Shown piece by piece: positions 32,524 to 43,700 of a stretch of 64,000 nucleotides of DNA. This DNA comes from Nonomuraea angiospora (GTDB lineage: Bacteria > Actinomycetota > Actinomycetes > Streptosporangiales > Streptosporangiaceae): NCBI RefSeq assembly GCF_014873145.1, contig NZ_JADBEK010000001.1:4092001-4156000 (forward strand), in the 5' to 3' direction. The number at the start of each line of letters is the position of its first letter. Position 1 is the first letter of the stretch. The position numbers were made by a program, and so were the translations under genes. Below the pieces are notes generated by a model. The model was given only the letters and a program-made list of their open reading frames with translations. It was not told the origin of the DNA and did not search any database.

Positions 32524-35500
32524 GTGCTGGTACACGGGGTCTGGGCGGCCGGGGGGCTCGCCTTCTGGGCGGAGACCGCCGAGGCCGGCGACGCCTCCCC
32601 CGGGGTCACCGCCGCGAGGTCGCGAGCCGCCGGGGCGACCGGCGCGGTGCCCCAGGCGCCCGCCCCGCGCCGGCGGGCGGGGCCCGCGCCCCACCCGTTC
32701 GCCGCCCCCGCCTCCGAGGTCGCCGCCGTGCTCGGTCTCGACGACCCGCCGTCGCGGACGCTGGAGCTGCTCCTGCCGGGCTCGGCCAAGGAGCCGCTGC
32801 CCTCACCCGAGACCGGCCGGCTCTCGGAGACGACCCGGCCGCGGCTGCGCCTGTGGCAGGTGCCCGCCGTGGTGCCGCCCGCCTCGCAGGCCCTGCACGT
32901 GCTGGACGGGCACGCCGGCACCGCGACCATGCGCCACTGGGCCGCCGTGGCGGCCTTCGCCCGCGACCTCGTACGCCGGGGCCGCGTCATCCCGCAGCTC
33001 GTCCCCTTCTCCGCGGGCGGCGGTGAGCCCGAGGACTCCATGGCCATGTGGGCCGTGCCGGAGGCCGACGCGCGGGCGGTGTGGCGGCCGGTGGTGACCG
33101 GGGCCGACGCCGGATACTTCCGGGAGCTGGCCCTGGCCATGCCGCCCGCGTGCCGCACCTCCCGCGTCGAGCGGCCCTCCGCCGGCGTCCTGCTCGACGC
33201 CCTTGAGGCCTTCGCCGACGCGCTCGTCCGCCAGACCCTCACCGAGCCCCTGGTCGCCCGGCCCAGGACGCTCCACGAGCGCTGGCTGGCCGCCCTGACC
33301 GGCGCCGCGCCACAGTGCCCGGACGTGCCCGGGCTGCGCCTGGAGCTGGAGCGCTGGCGCGAGAGCGTCGCCTCGGCCGAGGGCGCGACCCGGGTGTGCT
33401 TCCGGCTGCTGGAGCCCGCCGGCACCGAGGACTGGCGGGTCGAGCTGGCGCTGCAGGCCGCCGACGACCCCAGCCTGTACGTCCCCGCGGCCCACGTCTG
33501 GAGCGGCGAGCGGGTGACGGGGCTGCCCGGCAGGCCGGAACGCGACCTGCTGGCCGGGCTGGGCCGGGCGGTCCGGCTCTACCCCGAGCTCGACCGCGCC
33601 CTGCGCGGGCCCACGCCGAGCGAGCTGGCGCTGGACACGGCCGGCGCGTTCGGGTTCCTGCGGCAGGCCGCGCCCCTGCTGCAGGCGGCCGGGTTCGGGG
33701 TGCAGCTGCCCCGCTGGGCCGGGCGTACGCGGCTGGGGCTGAAGCTGACCACCAGGGCCAAGGCGCAGACGGCGGCCACCGGGCAGGGGTTCGGCCTGCG
33801 GGAGCTGGTCGACTTCCGCGTCGACCTGGCGGTGGGCGACGAGACGATCAGCGAGGCGGAGCTGGCCGAGCTGGCCCGGCTGAAGGTGCCGCTGGTCCGG
33901 GTGCGCGGCCAGTGGGTGGAGCTGGACGACCGGCAGCTCAAGGCCGCGCTCAGGGCCGTGGAGGGCGCCCGTACGGGGGAGGCGAGCGCCGCCGACCTCC
34001 TGCGCCACGTGGTGCAGGAGGACGACGCCGAGCTGCCGCTGCTGGAGATCGACGCCGACGGCGTGCTCGGCGACCTGCTGTCCGGCCAGGCCGAGCGGCG
34101 GCTGACGCCCATCGCGACCCCCGCGGGGCTGGACGCCACGCTCAGGCCCTACCAGGAGCGCGGCCTGGCGTGGCTCAGCTTCCTGTCGGAGCTGGGCCTG
34201 GGCGGCGTCCTGGCCGACGACATGGGGCTGGGCAAGACGGTCACCACGCTGGCCCTGCTCGTCCACGAGCGGGCCGGCACGCCCACGCTGCTCGTCTGCC
34301 CGATGTCCCTGGTCGGCAACTGGCAGCGGGAGGCCGCCAGGTTCGCGCCCGGCCTGCGCGTCTACGTGCACCACGGCAGCGGGCGCGACGCGGCGCTGAT
34401 CCCCGGCGCCGATCTGGTGATCACCACGTACGGCACCGCCCACCGCGACCTGGAGACGCTCAAGGGGCACGAGTGGCGCAGGGTCGTGTGCGACGAGGCC
34501 CAGGCGATCAAGAACAGCGGCACGCTCCAGGCCCAGGCCGTGCGCTCGATCCCCGCGGGCGGCCGGCTCGCCCTCACGGGCACCCCGGTCGAGAACCACC
34601 TGGCCGAGCTCTGGTCGATCATGGAGTTCGCCAACCCGGGGCTGCTGGGCCCGCGCTCGCGGTTCAGGACGCGCTTCCAGGAGCCCATCGAGGCCCGCCA
34701 GGACGAGCAGGCCGCGCGGGCGCTGAAGCGGGCGACGGGGCCGTTCATCCTGCGCCGCGTCAAGACCGACAAGTCGATCATCTCGGACCTGCCGGAGAAG
34801 CTGGAGGTCAAGGAGTGGTGCCCGCTCACCACGGAGCAGGCCACGCTCTACCAGGCGGTCGTGGACGACATGCTGGCCAGGATCGACGACAGCGAGGGCA
34901 TCGAGCGGCGCGGCCTGGTGCTGGCGGCCATGGCCAAGCTGAAGCAGGTGTGCAACCACCCGGCCCACCTGCTAAAGGACGGCTCCCGGCTGGCGGGCCG
35001 CTCCGGCAAGCTCACGCGGCTGGAGCAGTTGGCCGAAGAGATCCTGGCCGAAGGCGAGAAGGCCCTGCTCTTCACCCAATACGCCGAGTTCGGCACCATG
35101 CTGCAGCCGTACCTCGCCCAGCGGCTCGACACCACGGTCCTGTGGCTGCACGGCGGCCTGCCGAAGAAGACCCGCGACCGCCTGGTCGACCGGTTCCAGA
35201 ACGACGAGGAGCCGATGCTGTTCGTGCTGTCGCTCAAGGCGGCCGGGGTGGGGCTCAACCTGACCGCCGCCAACCACGTCGTCCACGTGGACCGCTGGTG
35301 GAACCCGGCCGTCGAGGACCAGGCCACCGACCGGGCGTTCCGCATCGGGCAGCGCAAGAACGTGCAGGTGCGCAAGCTCATCTGCGCCGGCACCCTCGAA
35401 GAGCGCGTCGACCAGATGATCGAGCGCAAGAAGGCCCTGGCCGAGCGGGTGGTGGGCACCGGGGAGGACTGGCTGACGGACCTGTCGACGGAGGAGCTGC

Positions 35501-35540
35501 GCGAGGTGTTCAGGCTCACGGCGGAGGGGGTGGGCGGATA

Positions 35541-35541
<1 letters not shown>
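32524..35541 (+). CDS. SNF2/RapA-type DNA-dependent ATPase
   Basis: A 1005-residue Swi2/Snf2 ATPase. The N-terminal 560 residues are the SNF2-associated bacterial domain. The ATPase starts with LRPYQERGLAWLSFLSELGLGGVLADDMGLGKT (Walker A near 564), DEAQAIKN (Walker B near 656), LTGTPVENHLAELWSI, and the C-terminal lobe with FTQYAEFGTMLQPYL, VGLNLTAANHVVHVDRWWNPAVEDQATDRAFRIGQ. All seven motifs are intact. Probable role: remodelling protein-DNA or RNA polymerase complexes, often in stress or repair. It overlaps the SWIM gene by one base (TAGTG), the usual pairing for this family. Confidence 0.92.
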
Positions 35542-36305
<764 letters not shown>

Positions 36306-36317
36306 GACCCCTGGCGG

Positions 36318-37256
36318 TCAGCGGTCCTCGAAGGAGGAGGGCACCATCACGCGCACGCCGTTGGGGACCACGCGCAGCCGGATCGGGGTGCGCAGCCGCA
36401 CCTCGCCGTCCACGTCGGCCGCCATCGGCGGGTCGGTCTCCAGCAGCATCTCGCGCCCCACCACGAACGGCCCGCCGGCCAGGCTGCGCCACCGCCCGGT
36501 GGTCGCCCTGATCAGGGTCTCGCCGAGCAGGCGCAGCTTCTTGCCCGAGCCGAGCTGGTAGGCCACCAGCATGCCGTTGTCGATGCTGATGTCCTTGGCC
36601 ACCTGCCAGCCGCCGTGGAAGCGGCCGTTGGCGATGTTGAGCTGGTGGGTGAGCAGCTCGTGGCGCTGCCCCTCGACCGTGATGTACGCCCGGAACGGCG
36701 TGTGCCCCGGCAGGATCGTCAGGGCGGTCAGCGGGTAGGCCGGGCGCCCCACGATGCGCTTGAGCCACGGCTTGACCTTGCCCGCCACCTCGACGGACAC
36801 CCCGAAGCTGGCCAGGTTGGCGAAGGGCCGGTCGTCGGCCATGCCCAGGTCGATGTCGGCCACCTTGCCCTCGGCGAACACCCTGATCGCCCCCGCCAGG
36901 TCGAGCGGCAGGCCGAGGCTGCGGGCGAAGTTGTTGGTGGTGCCCAGCGGGAGCACCCCGAGCGCCACGTCGCGGTGGGCCACGTGGCGCACGGCCGAGG
37001 AGAGCGTGCCGTCGCCGCCGCCCACGACGAGCAGATCGGGCTTGGTGGCCAGGGCCGAGTCGAGCAGCTCGCGCAGCCGCTTGGGGTTGTAGACCGACAG
37101 CTCCACCAGCGGCTCGAAGCCGAGGTTGTGGATCTGCTCGATCACCTCGAAGTAGTGGCGGCGGCCGCGGCGCGAGCGAGTGTTCACCACCACTGCCACC
37201 TTGCGATCTCTCCGGATCGCCTCGGTGTGCTCGTCTTTGGTGCGCAATTCGCTCAT
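36318..37256 (-). CDS. Diacylglycerol kinase-family lipid kinase (YegS/DagK type)
   Basis: A 312-residue lipid kinase. KVAVVVNTRSRRGRRHYFEVIEQIHNLG at the start and LLVVGGGDGTLSSAVRHV form the ATP-binding lobe (GGGDGT), LGVLPLGTTNNFARSLGLP the following loop and DIDLGMADDRPFANLASFGVSVEVAGKV the lipid-binding half. It probably phosphorylates diacylglycerol or a related lipid for phospholipid recycling. ATG at 37256 lies 8 nt from TACCAT, so the message seems leaderless; an in-frame start at 37265 is less likely. It ends 12 bp from the convergent SWIM gene. Confidence 0.9.
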   Translation of the reverse strand: MSELRTKDEHTEAIRRDRKVAVVVNTRSRRGRRHYFEVIEQIHNLGFEPLVELSVYNPKRLRELLDSALATKPDLLVVGGGDGTLSSAVRHVAHRDVALGVLPLGTTNNFARSLGLPLDLAGAIRVFAEGKVADIDLGMADDRPFANLASFGVSVEVAGKVKPWLKRIVGRPAYPLTALTILPGHTPFRAYITVEGQRHELLTHQLNIANGRFHGGWQVAKDISIDNGMLVAYQLGSGKKLRLLGETLIRATTGRWRSLAGGPFVVGREMLLETDPPMAADVDGEVRLRTPIRLRVVPNGVRVMVPSSFEDR

Positions 37257-37264
37257 GGTCACCA

Positions 37265-37270
37265 ATGGTA
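37265..37270 (-). promoter_or_regulatory. -10 box of the lipid kinase gene
   Basis: TACCAT on the minus strand, 8 nt before ATG at 37256. Confidence 0.4.
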
Positions 37271-37303
37271 GGCGCAGACCGCGCCGCCTATGGCCGGACG
37301 CAG

Positions 37304-37333
37304 GAGGGCCGCCGGGATGCCCCGGCGGCCCTC
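37304..37333 (-). terminator. Terminator hairpin after the M6 protease
   Basis: A 13-bp stem, 37304-37316 with 37321-37333 (GAGGGCCGCCGGG and complement), with a 4-nt loop, about 40 nt downstream of the protease stop. No clear T-run follows. Confidence 0.6.
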
Positions 37334-37342
37334 TCGATCGTT

Positions 37343-37384
37343 GTTACTTCTCCAGCGTTACTTCTCCGGCGTCACTTCTTCGGC
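37343..37384. repeat. Three 14-bp tandem repeats across a stop codon
   Basis: GTTACTTCTCCAGC, GTTACTTCTCCGGC and GTCACTTCTTCGGC lie end to end at 37343, 37357 and 37371. The last copy contains the TGA of the minus-strand M6 protease; the others repeat its Lys-stop end out of frame. Confidence 0.8.
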
Positions 37385-40116
37385 GGGACGACCTGGACGA
37401 TGGCGCCCAGGTTGCCCGGCAGCGGGCTCACCAGCTTGAACTGAACGCCCAGCGCCTTGCCCTCGTCACCGGGGTTGCCGGTGCCGAGCACCGAGCCGGC
37501 GGCCACCTGGCCGTACAGCTCCGTGGCGGGGGTGCCGTCCTGGTGCACCACGCGAGTGCTGTACGTCTGGTCGCCCTTCGACGGCACGACCACCGAGGCG
37601 TCGGAGTCACGGTAGTAGAGACCGGTGCCGATCACCTCGAGGCCCGGGAACCAGGTCTTCGCGTCGGTGAAGGCCGGGACGCCCTTCTGCGCGGGCAGGT
37701 CCGTGCAGTACGCGCTGAACGGCTCGTCCGCCGCCTCCAGGCACTCCTTGAACGGGTACGTCTTGCCGAACCCGAACGCGGCGTTGGACGACTGGACGCG
37801 TCCCTGGAGGTTCTTCTGCAGCGTCGGGTCCTTCTCGGCCGCGGTCCCGGTGCGGCGCAGCGGGTCGAAGTGCGAGTCCACGACCAGCAGGCTGCCCTTC
37901 GGACCGAGGCTCGGCGGGAGCCGCAGGGTGCTGCCGACGTTGTTGTTGATGAACGTCGAGTCGCGGTACCACACCAGCAGGCCCGGCGCGTTGTACTTCA
38001 GCTTCTGCACCTTCCACGCCCCGTCGCGGGAGTAGTCGGTGTCGTAGGCGTACTGCAGGCCCTTGTCGAAGCCGTCGAAGTTGCGCCACTCGGCCAGGTA
38101 GAACCGGGAGATCTCGCGAGAGCCGTTGTTGCGGGTCCAGCCGGTGCCGCTGGTGTTGGTGAACGTGCCGCCGACGGCCTTCCACCCGTTGTCGCCGTTC
38201 TCGACGTCGTCGCTCCACACGGCCGTGCCGCCGTTGGTGAGCTGGAAGTCGTCGGCGTGCCAGCCGCGCTCCTGGAAGGCGGCGTCGGTGTTGTACGTCA
38301 GCCGCAGCTTGATCGTCTTCCCGGCGAACGGCGTCAGGTTGACGTAGTCGTGCCGCCAGCCACCGCTGTCACCGGTGAGGCCGTACTTCTTCTCGCCGAA
38401 GGCGTGCAGGTTCTTGTTCGGGTCCGGGTAGTCGTCGGGCGTGCTGACCTCGGTGCCGGCCTCGTCGAAGACCTTCTGCTGGGCCCAGGTCTGGCCGCCG
38501 TCGGTCGAGATCTCGACGAAGCCGAAGTCCCAGTCCTGCTCGATGACGTAGTTGTTCCACATCCAGAACTTGAGATCGGTCCCGGCGGGGACGGGCACGT
38601 CGCGGGTCACAGTGAGGTTGGCCCAGTCCTGGTCGAGACCGCTCCACCAGGCGTTCGCGCCGCTGTGGACGTCGATCATCTTGAGCGGCGTGGAGGCCAG
38701 GTTGACCCGGACGCCGTCCTCGGTGAGCTTGGGCGTGCGCGAGGACTGTCCGACCGTGACGAGCTTGGAGGCGTCGCCCGGGTTGAACGTCTTCGGGTTC
38801 GCCCAGCCGAGCACCCACTTGTCCCACAGGCCCATGTGCGACGGCATCGACTGGAAGATCGGGCCGGAGTGGGAGCCGCTGGACATCAGGTCCCAGAAGT
38901 CCACGGCCGAGCTGGCCTGGCCCGAGGTGTCGTACAGGTCGGGCAGGCCCAGGTCGTGGCCGTACTCGTGGGCGAAGACGCCGACGCCGGAGTCCTCGGG
39001 CTGCACGATGTAGTTGGAGATCTTCTTGTCGGTGCCGGGGATCTTGTAGCCGCCGGCGACCGCGCTGGAGTGCGCCCAGATCGCGTACGTGCCCTCGGCG
39101 CCGCCGTCGGAGGACTTGTCCTTGCCGGCGTGCACCAGCACCAGGTGGTCGATCACGCCGTCGGGCTCGTTGAAGTTGCCGTCACCGTCGGCGTCGGCGA
39201 CGTCCTCGACGTCGTAGTCGGCCCACGGGAAGCTCGGCTGGGACTTGACCAGGCTGTCCACCACGTCGATGGGCAGCTGCTGGGCGCCGCGCGGGTTGCC
39301 GGGGTGGCCGGACATGTCCTGGGGAGGACCGCCGCAGGCCGCGGCGCCGTACCAGGCCTCGGAGTGCGGGACCTTGATCCAGCCGACCGCCGAGCCGGTG
39401 ACGGAGTAGGCGCCCTTGGACATCTCCTCGTACATCTTCTTCATCGTGTAGCCGGAGATGTCGATGCCCGGCTTGCCGTCGCGCGGGTCCTTCAGGTCGG
39501 GGCGGACGCGCTCGGTGATGCCCTTGTCGGTGTAGAGCATCTTGTTGAAGTGCTCGGGGCTGAAGTCCTTGACCCAGAAGGAGTTGTTGTCCTTGTGCGG
39601 CAGCGTGGCCGGGTTGGGGATGTTGTTGTGCAGCGGCCCGTTCTTGAGCGTGCCGGGCGGCTCCACGACGCAGTCGTTGGGGTCGCTGTCGGTCGTGCGC
39701 AGCCGGTTGAAGCCCGAGAAGTCGTCGTTGGCCTGCTCGTTGAACTCGACGAGGATCGTCAGGAGCTTGGCCGTGCGGGTCTGCTTGGAGTTCTTGAAAA
39801 TCCACTCAGCGGGATTGCGGCCAGTCCTGATGGCCTCGTTCTCGCGGGCGGCGAGAATGCGGCCGGCGGCCGGATTTCCACTGGTGAACTTGCGGTCGAA
39901 CTTCTGTGCCGGACTGAGCGAGCGCTGGTTCTTGTCGTTGACCGACGGCTCCTGCGGGTCCTTCTCCACCGCCGGAGGCACGTAGTTGATGTAGTAGTCC
40001 GCCGCGGTGGGCTTGTAGTCGGCGACGGACGCCGCCTGAGCCGTGGGAGCGGACAGGGCGGCGCCGAGAAGGGCGACCGCCGGCAATGCTGCTAATAAGC
40101 GCTTCGTGCTGGGCAC
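37372..40116 (-). CDS. Secreted immune-inhibitor-A-type M6 metalloprotease
   Basis: A 914-residue exported zinc protease of family M6. The leader is STKRLLAALPAVALLGAALSAP with TAQA cleavage. A propeptide follows, then the catalytic domain with HEYGHDLGLPDLYDT near residue 383 (HExxH plus downstream Asp) and the met-turn-like WDLMSSGSHSGP. Calcium-binding DADGDGNFNEPDGVIDH is upstream. The C-terminal half has two beta-sandwich domains of the VEG/MAM kind (FVEISTDGGQTWAQQ). GTG at 40116 follows AGAGAGGG; a TTG at 40194 only adds a non-signal extension. It should degrade extracellular proteins. An inverted repeat lies about 73 nt upstream. Confidence 0.9.
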   Translation of the reverse strand: MPSTKRLLAALPAVALLGAALSAPTAQAASVADYKPTAADYYINYVPPAVEKDPQEPSVNDKNQRSLSPAQKFDRKFTSGNPAAGRILAARENEAIRTGRNPAEWIFKNSKQTRTAKLLTILVEFNEQANDDFSGFNRLRTTDSDPNDCVVEPPGTLKNGPLHNNIPNPATLPHKDNNSFWVKDFSPEHFNKMLYTDKGITERVRPDLKDPRDGKPGIDISGYTMKKMYEEMSKGAYSVTGSAVGWIKVPHSEAWYGAAACGGPPQDMSGHPGNPRGAQQLPIDVVDSLVKSQPSFPWADYDVEDVADADGDGNFNEPDGVIDHLVLVHAGKDKSSDGGAEGTYAIWAHSSAVAGGYKIPGTDKKISNYIVQPEDSGVGVFAHEYGHDLGLPDLYDTSGQASSAVDFWDLMSSGSHSGPIFQSMPSHMGLWDKWVLGWANPKTFNPGDASKLVTVGQSSRTPKLTEDGVRVNLASTPLKMIDVHSGANAWWSGLDQDWANLTVTRDVPVPAGTDLKFWMWNNYVIEQDWDFGFVEISTDGGQTWAQQKVFDEAGTEVSTPDDYPDPNKNLHAFGEKKYGLTGDSGGWRHDYVNLTPFAGKTIKLRLTYNTDAAFQERGWHADDFQLTNGGTAVWSDDVENGDNGWKAVGGTFTNTSGTGWTRNNGSREISRFYLAEWRNFDGFDKGLQYAYDTDYSRDGAWKVQKLKYNAPGLLVWYRDSTFINNNVGSTLRLPPSLGPKGSLLVVDSHFDPLRRTGTAAEKDPTLQKNLQGRVQSSNAAFGFGKTYPFKECLEAADEPFSAYCTDLPAQKGVPAFTDAKTWFPGLEVIGTGLYYRDSDASVVVPSKGDQTYSTRVVHQDGTPATELYGQVAAGSVLGTGNPGDEGKALGVQFKLVSPLPGNLGAIVQVVPPKK

Positions 40117-40188
40117 CAGGAACCCTCTCTGCCCGGGGTCGCCGGGCGCATGGCCATAGGGGTGTGCAATGCCGGACGCTAGAGGGTG

Positions 40189-40219
40189 TTTCAACGAAAC
40201 GTAAAGTACGTTGTTGAAA
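40189..40219 (-). promoter_or_regulatory. 31-bp imperfect palindrome before the M6 protease
   Basis: TTTCAAC (40189-40195) and GTTGAAA (40213-40219) flank ACGT at 40199-40202 and 40208-40211, a two-layer inverted repeat in an AT-rich patch. It lies 73 bp ahead of the protease start and behind the frdD stop; likely operator or promoter control of the protease. Confidence 0.5.
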
Positions 40220-40262
40220 TGTGATCAAAGGGGGACATTTAGCGCAGCGTTGGCGTAAGGAA

Positions 40263-40604
40263 TCAGAACAATACGAGCCCGGCCACGATCCCGCCCGCGA
40301 CGGCGCCCCCGTAACAGATCAACGCGATGACCAGGTCGAATCTGGCGAGGCCGAGCAGTTCCTCGCTGGTGAACCTGATCCGGTGCGCGGCGTGGAAGAG
40401 GCACAGCACGGCGACCGCGAGCAGCGCGAGCCGTACCGGCACGGGGTCGAGCAGCGCGCCCAGCTGCTCGGGGGCGGGCCAGCCGACCACGCCGAGCGGC
40501 ATGAGCACCCCGAAGAGCAGCACGAGCACCGGCAGCACCAGCGCCGCCACCACTCCCCCGCCGCTGAAGAGCAGCCACAGGTACGGCTCCAGGGTGCGTC
40601 TCAT
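40263..40604 (-). CDS. frdD: Fumarate reductase membrane anchor D
   Basis: A 113-residue three-helix membrane anchor. [37 protein letters not shown] follows the enteric FrdD pattern (EPxxWxLFxxGG...PLG), and the last two helices are LALLAVAVLCLFHAAHRIRF and FDLVIALICYGGAVAGGIVAGLVLF. ATG at 40604 overlaps the frdC stop. With FrdC it forms the haem-free type D anchor that binds the quinone pool. It is the end of the operon. Confidence 0.88.
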   Translation of the reverse strand: MRRTLEPYLWLLFSGGGVVAALVLPVLVLLFGVLMPLGVVGWPAPEQLGALLDPVPVRLALLAVAVLCLFHAAHRIRFTSEELLGLARFDLVIALICYGGAVAGGIVAGLVLF

Positions 40605-40984
40605 GGCGACCTCAGGACGAAGTAGGCGATGAGGAGGGAGATCGCCACCCAGGCCGAGTGGTTGCCGCCCTGGATCATCCAGGCGGGCACCCGCCAGCCG
40701 TCCAGGCGGACGACCGTGGCCTTGGGGGCGAGGTTGAGGAACGTGATCGTGTGGAAGACGGTCGCGGCCAGCGCGAGCACGTTGATCGCGATCATCCACG
40801 GCCGGGCGGCCAGCGCGGCGAACTCCTGGAGGGCGCCGCCGCGCAGCGCGTCGGCGAACATCAGCACGAAGACGATCGACCAGGCCACGAAGACGCTGGT
40901 CAGCTCGCGCAGCACGAACACCGCGCAGTGGCGGGTGCGGACGAACCAGAGGTTGTCGCGCGGCGGGCGGTAGGCGGTCGTCAT
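40601..40984 (-). CDS. frdC: Fumarate reductase membrane anchor C
   Basis: A 127-residue three-helix anchor. [39 protein letters not shown] matches the FrdC N-terminus, followed by [42 protein letters not shown] and a last helix [14 protein letters not shown]. Its ATG overlaps the frdB stop by 4 bp, its stop overlaps frdD by 4 bp. Confidence 0.88.
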   Translation of the reverse strand: MTTAYRPPRDNLWFVRTRHCAVFVLRELTSVFVAWSIVFVLMFADALRGGALQEFAALAARPWMIAINVLALAATVFHTITFLNLAPKATVVRLDGWRVPAWMIQGGNHSAWVAISLLIAYFVLRSP

Positions 40985-41703
40985 CGCCTGCTCCACGGCA
41001 GGACCGAGCGCAGGGCGGCGGTCACCTTGTAGCGCTGGATGGCCTCGGCCGGGTCCACGTGCTTGGGGCAGACCCGCGTGCACTCCCCGACGAAGGTGCA
41101 CCCCCAGACGGCGTCCTCCTGGTTGAGCACGTCGAACCGGTCGCCCATGTCGCGCGAGTCCAGGTTGTAGCGCTGGGCGAGCGCGATGGCGGCCGGGCCG
41201 AGGAAGTCGGGGTCGAGCACGTAGACGGGGCAGGCCGAGTAGCAGAGCAGGCAGTTGATGCACATGCTGTACTGCTTGTACGCCTCCAACTGCTCGGGCG
41301 TCTGGGCGTACTCGGCGCTCAGCGGCAGCTCCTCGCCCTCCCTGACCAGCCAGGGCCGCACGGACGACAGCTTGGCCAGGAACCCGTCGATGTCCACGAC
41401 CAGGTCCCTGATGACCGGGAAGCCCTTCAGCGGCTCGATCCTGATCGGGCCCCCGCCGAACTCGGTGAGGAAGGTGCCGCAGGTCAGCCTGGGCTCGCCG
41501 TTGACCGTCATGCCGCACGAGCCGCACACGCCCATCCGGCACGACCAGCGGTAGGACAGGCTGCCGTCGAGCTGGTCCTTGATGTAGTTGAGGCCGTCGA
41601 GGACCGCCCAGTCGGCCACGAGCGGCACGTCGTACCCCTGGAACACCGGCTCCTCGTCCTGCCCGGGCCGGTACCGGGCCACCTCGACCCTGATGTCAGT
41701 CAC
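40981..41703 (-). CDS. frdB: Fumarate reductase iron-sulfur subunit
   Basis: A 240-residue electron-transfer subunit. Three clusters can be assigned: [2Fe-2S] in [21 protein letters not shown], [4Fe-4S] in [12 protein letters not shown] and [3Fe-4S] in [18 protein letters not shown], in the standard positions. [18 protein letters not shown] is a family feature. GTG at 41703 overlaps the frdA end by 8 bp. It passes electrons between the flavoprotein and the quinone-binding anchor subunits. Confidence 0.93.
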   Translation of the reverse strand: MTDIRVEVARYRPGQDEEPVFQGYDVPLVADWAVLDGLNYIKDQLDGSLSYRWSCRMGVCGSCGMTVNGEPRLTCGTFLTEFGGGPIRIEPLKGFPVIRDLVVDIDGFLAKLSSVRPWLVREGEELPLSAEYAQTPEQLEAYKQYSMCINCLLCYSACPVYVLDPDFLGPAAIALAQRYNLDSRDMGDRFDVLNQEDAVWGCTFVGECTRVCPKHVDPAEAIQRYKVTAALRSVLPWSRR

Positions 41704-43429
41704 GTCCGTACACCCTTTCTCCCGGAGGCCAGCGGGTGATCGTCACGGGCAGCAGCCCGACGGACGGGGTGCCGTCGGGCGCGCGGTGCACCAGCGAGTG
41801 CGCGAGGTAGGCGGCGTCGTCCCTGGCGGGGAAGTCGGTGCGCTGGTGCGCGCCGCGCGACTCCCGCCGGTTCAGCGCGCAGGCCACGATGGTCTGCGCG
41901 ACCTCCAGCATGGTGTGCAGCTCCTGAAGGTTGATCAACTCGGTGTTGAACGCGGTGCTCGTGTCGTCGATGCGGACCTCCTCGGCGCGCTCGCGCAGCC
42001 CCGCGAGCGTGTCGGCGGCCTTGGTGAGCACGTCGCCCGCGCGGTAGATGCCGGCGGCCCCTTCGAGCGTGTGCTGCATCTCCTCCCGCAGGTCGGCGAT
42101 GCGCTCACCGGTGCTGCTGCCCTCCCGGACGCGTTCCAACCGGCGCCGCTCGTCGTCCCCCTGGCTCCGCACGGCGGGCGGCTCGCCGTCCCGGTGCGAC
42201 CTGGCGAACTCGGCGGCGGCGATCCCGGCCCGGCGGCCGAAGACCAGGCACTCCGGCAGCGAGTTGGAGCCGAGCCGGTTGGCGCCGTTGATGCTCACGC
42301 AGGCGGTCTCCCCCGCCGCGAACAGCCCCGCGACGGGGGTGGCGCCGTCGATGTCGGTGTGGACGCCGCCCATCATGTAGTGCACGACCGGGCGCACCGG
42401 GATGAGGTCGGTGGCCGGGTCGAGGTTCTGGTAGCTGCGGCACAGCTCGCGCACGAACGGGATGCGGGCGTCGATCTTGCCCTCGCCCAGGTGGCGCAAA
42501 TCCAGGTAGACGACCGGGCCGTACGGGGTGTCCACCGTGCGGCCCTTCTGCTGCTCGTGGACGAACGCCTGGGAGAGCCGGTCGCGCGGGCCCAGCTCCA
42601 TGCTGCGCAGCTTCGGGGTGGGCGTGGGCCTGCCGAGGTCGTAGTCCTGGAGGTAGCGGTAGCCGTCCTTGTTGATCAGCCAGCCGCCCTCGGCCCTGGC
42701 CGCCTCGGTGATGAGGATGCCGGTGAACGGCAGGCCCGTGGGGTGGTACTGGACGAACTCCATATCCTTCAGCGGCGCTCCCGCCCGGTAGGCCAGGGCC
42801 ATGCCGTCGCCGGTCTTGATGGCGGCGTTGGTGGTGAAGGGGAAGACCCGGCCGCAGCCGCCGGTGGCCAGGATGACGGTCCTGGCGGCGATGGTCTCGA
42901 TGCGGCCGGTCCTGATCTCGACGGCCACGACGCCGTGGACGCGGCCGTCGTCGACGACGAGCTTGGTGACGTACCACTCGTCATACCGCAACACGTCCTG
43001 ATATTTCAGGGTTGTTTGGAACAAGGTGTGCAAGAGGTGAAAGCCCGTTTTGTCGGCCGCGTACCAGGTGCGCATCTTCTTCATGCCGCCGAACGGGCGG
43101 ACCGCCACGCGCCCGTCGCCCTCCCGGCTCCATGGGCAGCCCCAGTGTTCGAGCTGGATCAGCTCCTGGGGGGCCTCGGCCACGAACGCCTCGACGGCGT
43201 CCTGGTCGCACAGCCAGTCACCGCCGGAGATCGTGTCGTAGCAGTGCTCGTCGAGCGTGTCGCCGAGGCCGATCACCCCGGCGGCGCCGCCCTCGGCGGA
43301 GACGGTGTGGCTGCGCATGGGATAGACCTTCGAGACGACCGCCACCTTCAAGGACGGGTCGCTCTCGGCAACCGCGACGGCCGCCCGCAGGCCCGCTCCG
43401 CCTCCTCCGACGATGAGCACGTCGATCAT
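41696..43429 (-). CDS. frdA: Fumarate reductase flavoprotein subunit
   Basis: A 577-residue catalytic subunit of the fumarate reductase/succinate dehydrogenase family. FAD site [19 protein letters not shown]; the histidine that binds FAD covalently is in [42 protein letters not shown] closely follows enteric Frd[25 protein letters not shown] and [17 protein letters not shown] hold active-site residues. It converts fumarate to succinate with menaquinol, or the reverse. The start is 4 bp after the preceding 77-aa gene, so both are co-translated. The subunits C and D, rather than SdhCD, mark it as FRD type. Confidence 0.92.
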   Translation of the reverse strand: MIDVLIVGGGGAGLRAAVAVAESDPSLKVAVVSKVYPMRSHTVSAEGGAAGVIGLGDTLDEHCYDTISGGDWLCDQDAVEAFVAEAPQELIQLEHWGCPWSREGDGRVAVRPFGGMKKMRTWYAADKTGFHLLHTLFQTTLKYQDVLRYDEWYVTKLVVDDGRVHGVVAVEIRTGRIETIAARTVILATGGCGRVFPFTTNAAIKTGDGMALAYRAGAPLKDMEFVQYHPTGLPFTGILITEAARAEGGWLINKDGYRYLQDYDLGRPTPTPKLRSMELGPRDRLSQAFVHEQQKGRTVDTPYGPVVYLDLRHLGEGKIDARIPFVRELCRSYQNLDPATDLIPVRPVVHYMMGGVHTDIDGATPVAGLFAAGETACVSINGANRLGSNSLPECLVFGRRAGIAAAEFARSHRDGEPPAVRSQGDDERRRLERVREGSSTGERIADLREEMQHTLEGAAGIYRAGDVLTKAADTLAGLRERAEEVRIDDTSTAFNTELINLQELHTMLEVAQTIVACALNRRESRGAHQRTDFPARDDAAYLAHSLVHRAPDGTPSVGLLPVTITRWPPGERVYGRD

Positions 43430-43433
43430 TACG

Positions 43434-43667
43434 TCACTTCCCGTGGTCGGGTTGTATCGGGTCCTTCACCCGTTTGCCGTCGTGCCGGATGGCGGACAGG
43501 TGGATGCTGCCGTCGTGGTACTCGTGCCGGATCCGGCGGCAGCCGCAGTCGAAGAACTGGTCACGGATCACCAGGCCGTAGCCGTCGTCGTCGACGAGGC
43601 GCTCACCGCCGGACGCCTTCCCGCAGGGGGCCGTCTCGGGGGTGAAGGGGATTCGCGTGCCTGACAT
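43434..43667 (-). CDS. Small 77-residue protein preceding frdA
   Basis: I do not recognise this family. ATG at 43667 follows AGGGAG at good spacing and the stop is 4 bp before frdA, so it is real by context. Visible features are an acidic/aromatic middle, [18 protein letters not shown] with a CGC pair, several histidines ([18 protein letters not shown]) and a charged C-terminus. No signal peptide or helix for membrane insertion. A metal or cofactor role in assembly of the reductase is possible but inferred only from the position and the Cys/His content. Confidence 0.68.
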   Translation of the reverse strand: MSGTRIPFTPETAPCGKASGGERLVDDDGYGLVIRDQFFDCGCRRIRHEYHDGSIHLSAIRHDGKRVKDPIQPDHGK

Positions 43668-43700
43668 CGCCGATCTCCCTAGATAGGCGAAATTTCATGA

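Noticed and set aside
32803..34968. Minus-strand frame of 721 codons under the SNF2 gene
   Set aside because: Shadow of the SNF2 coding strand with no recognisable domain.
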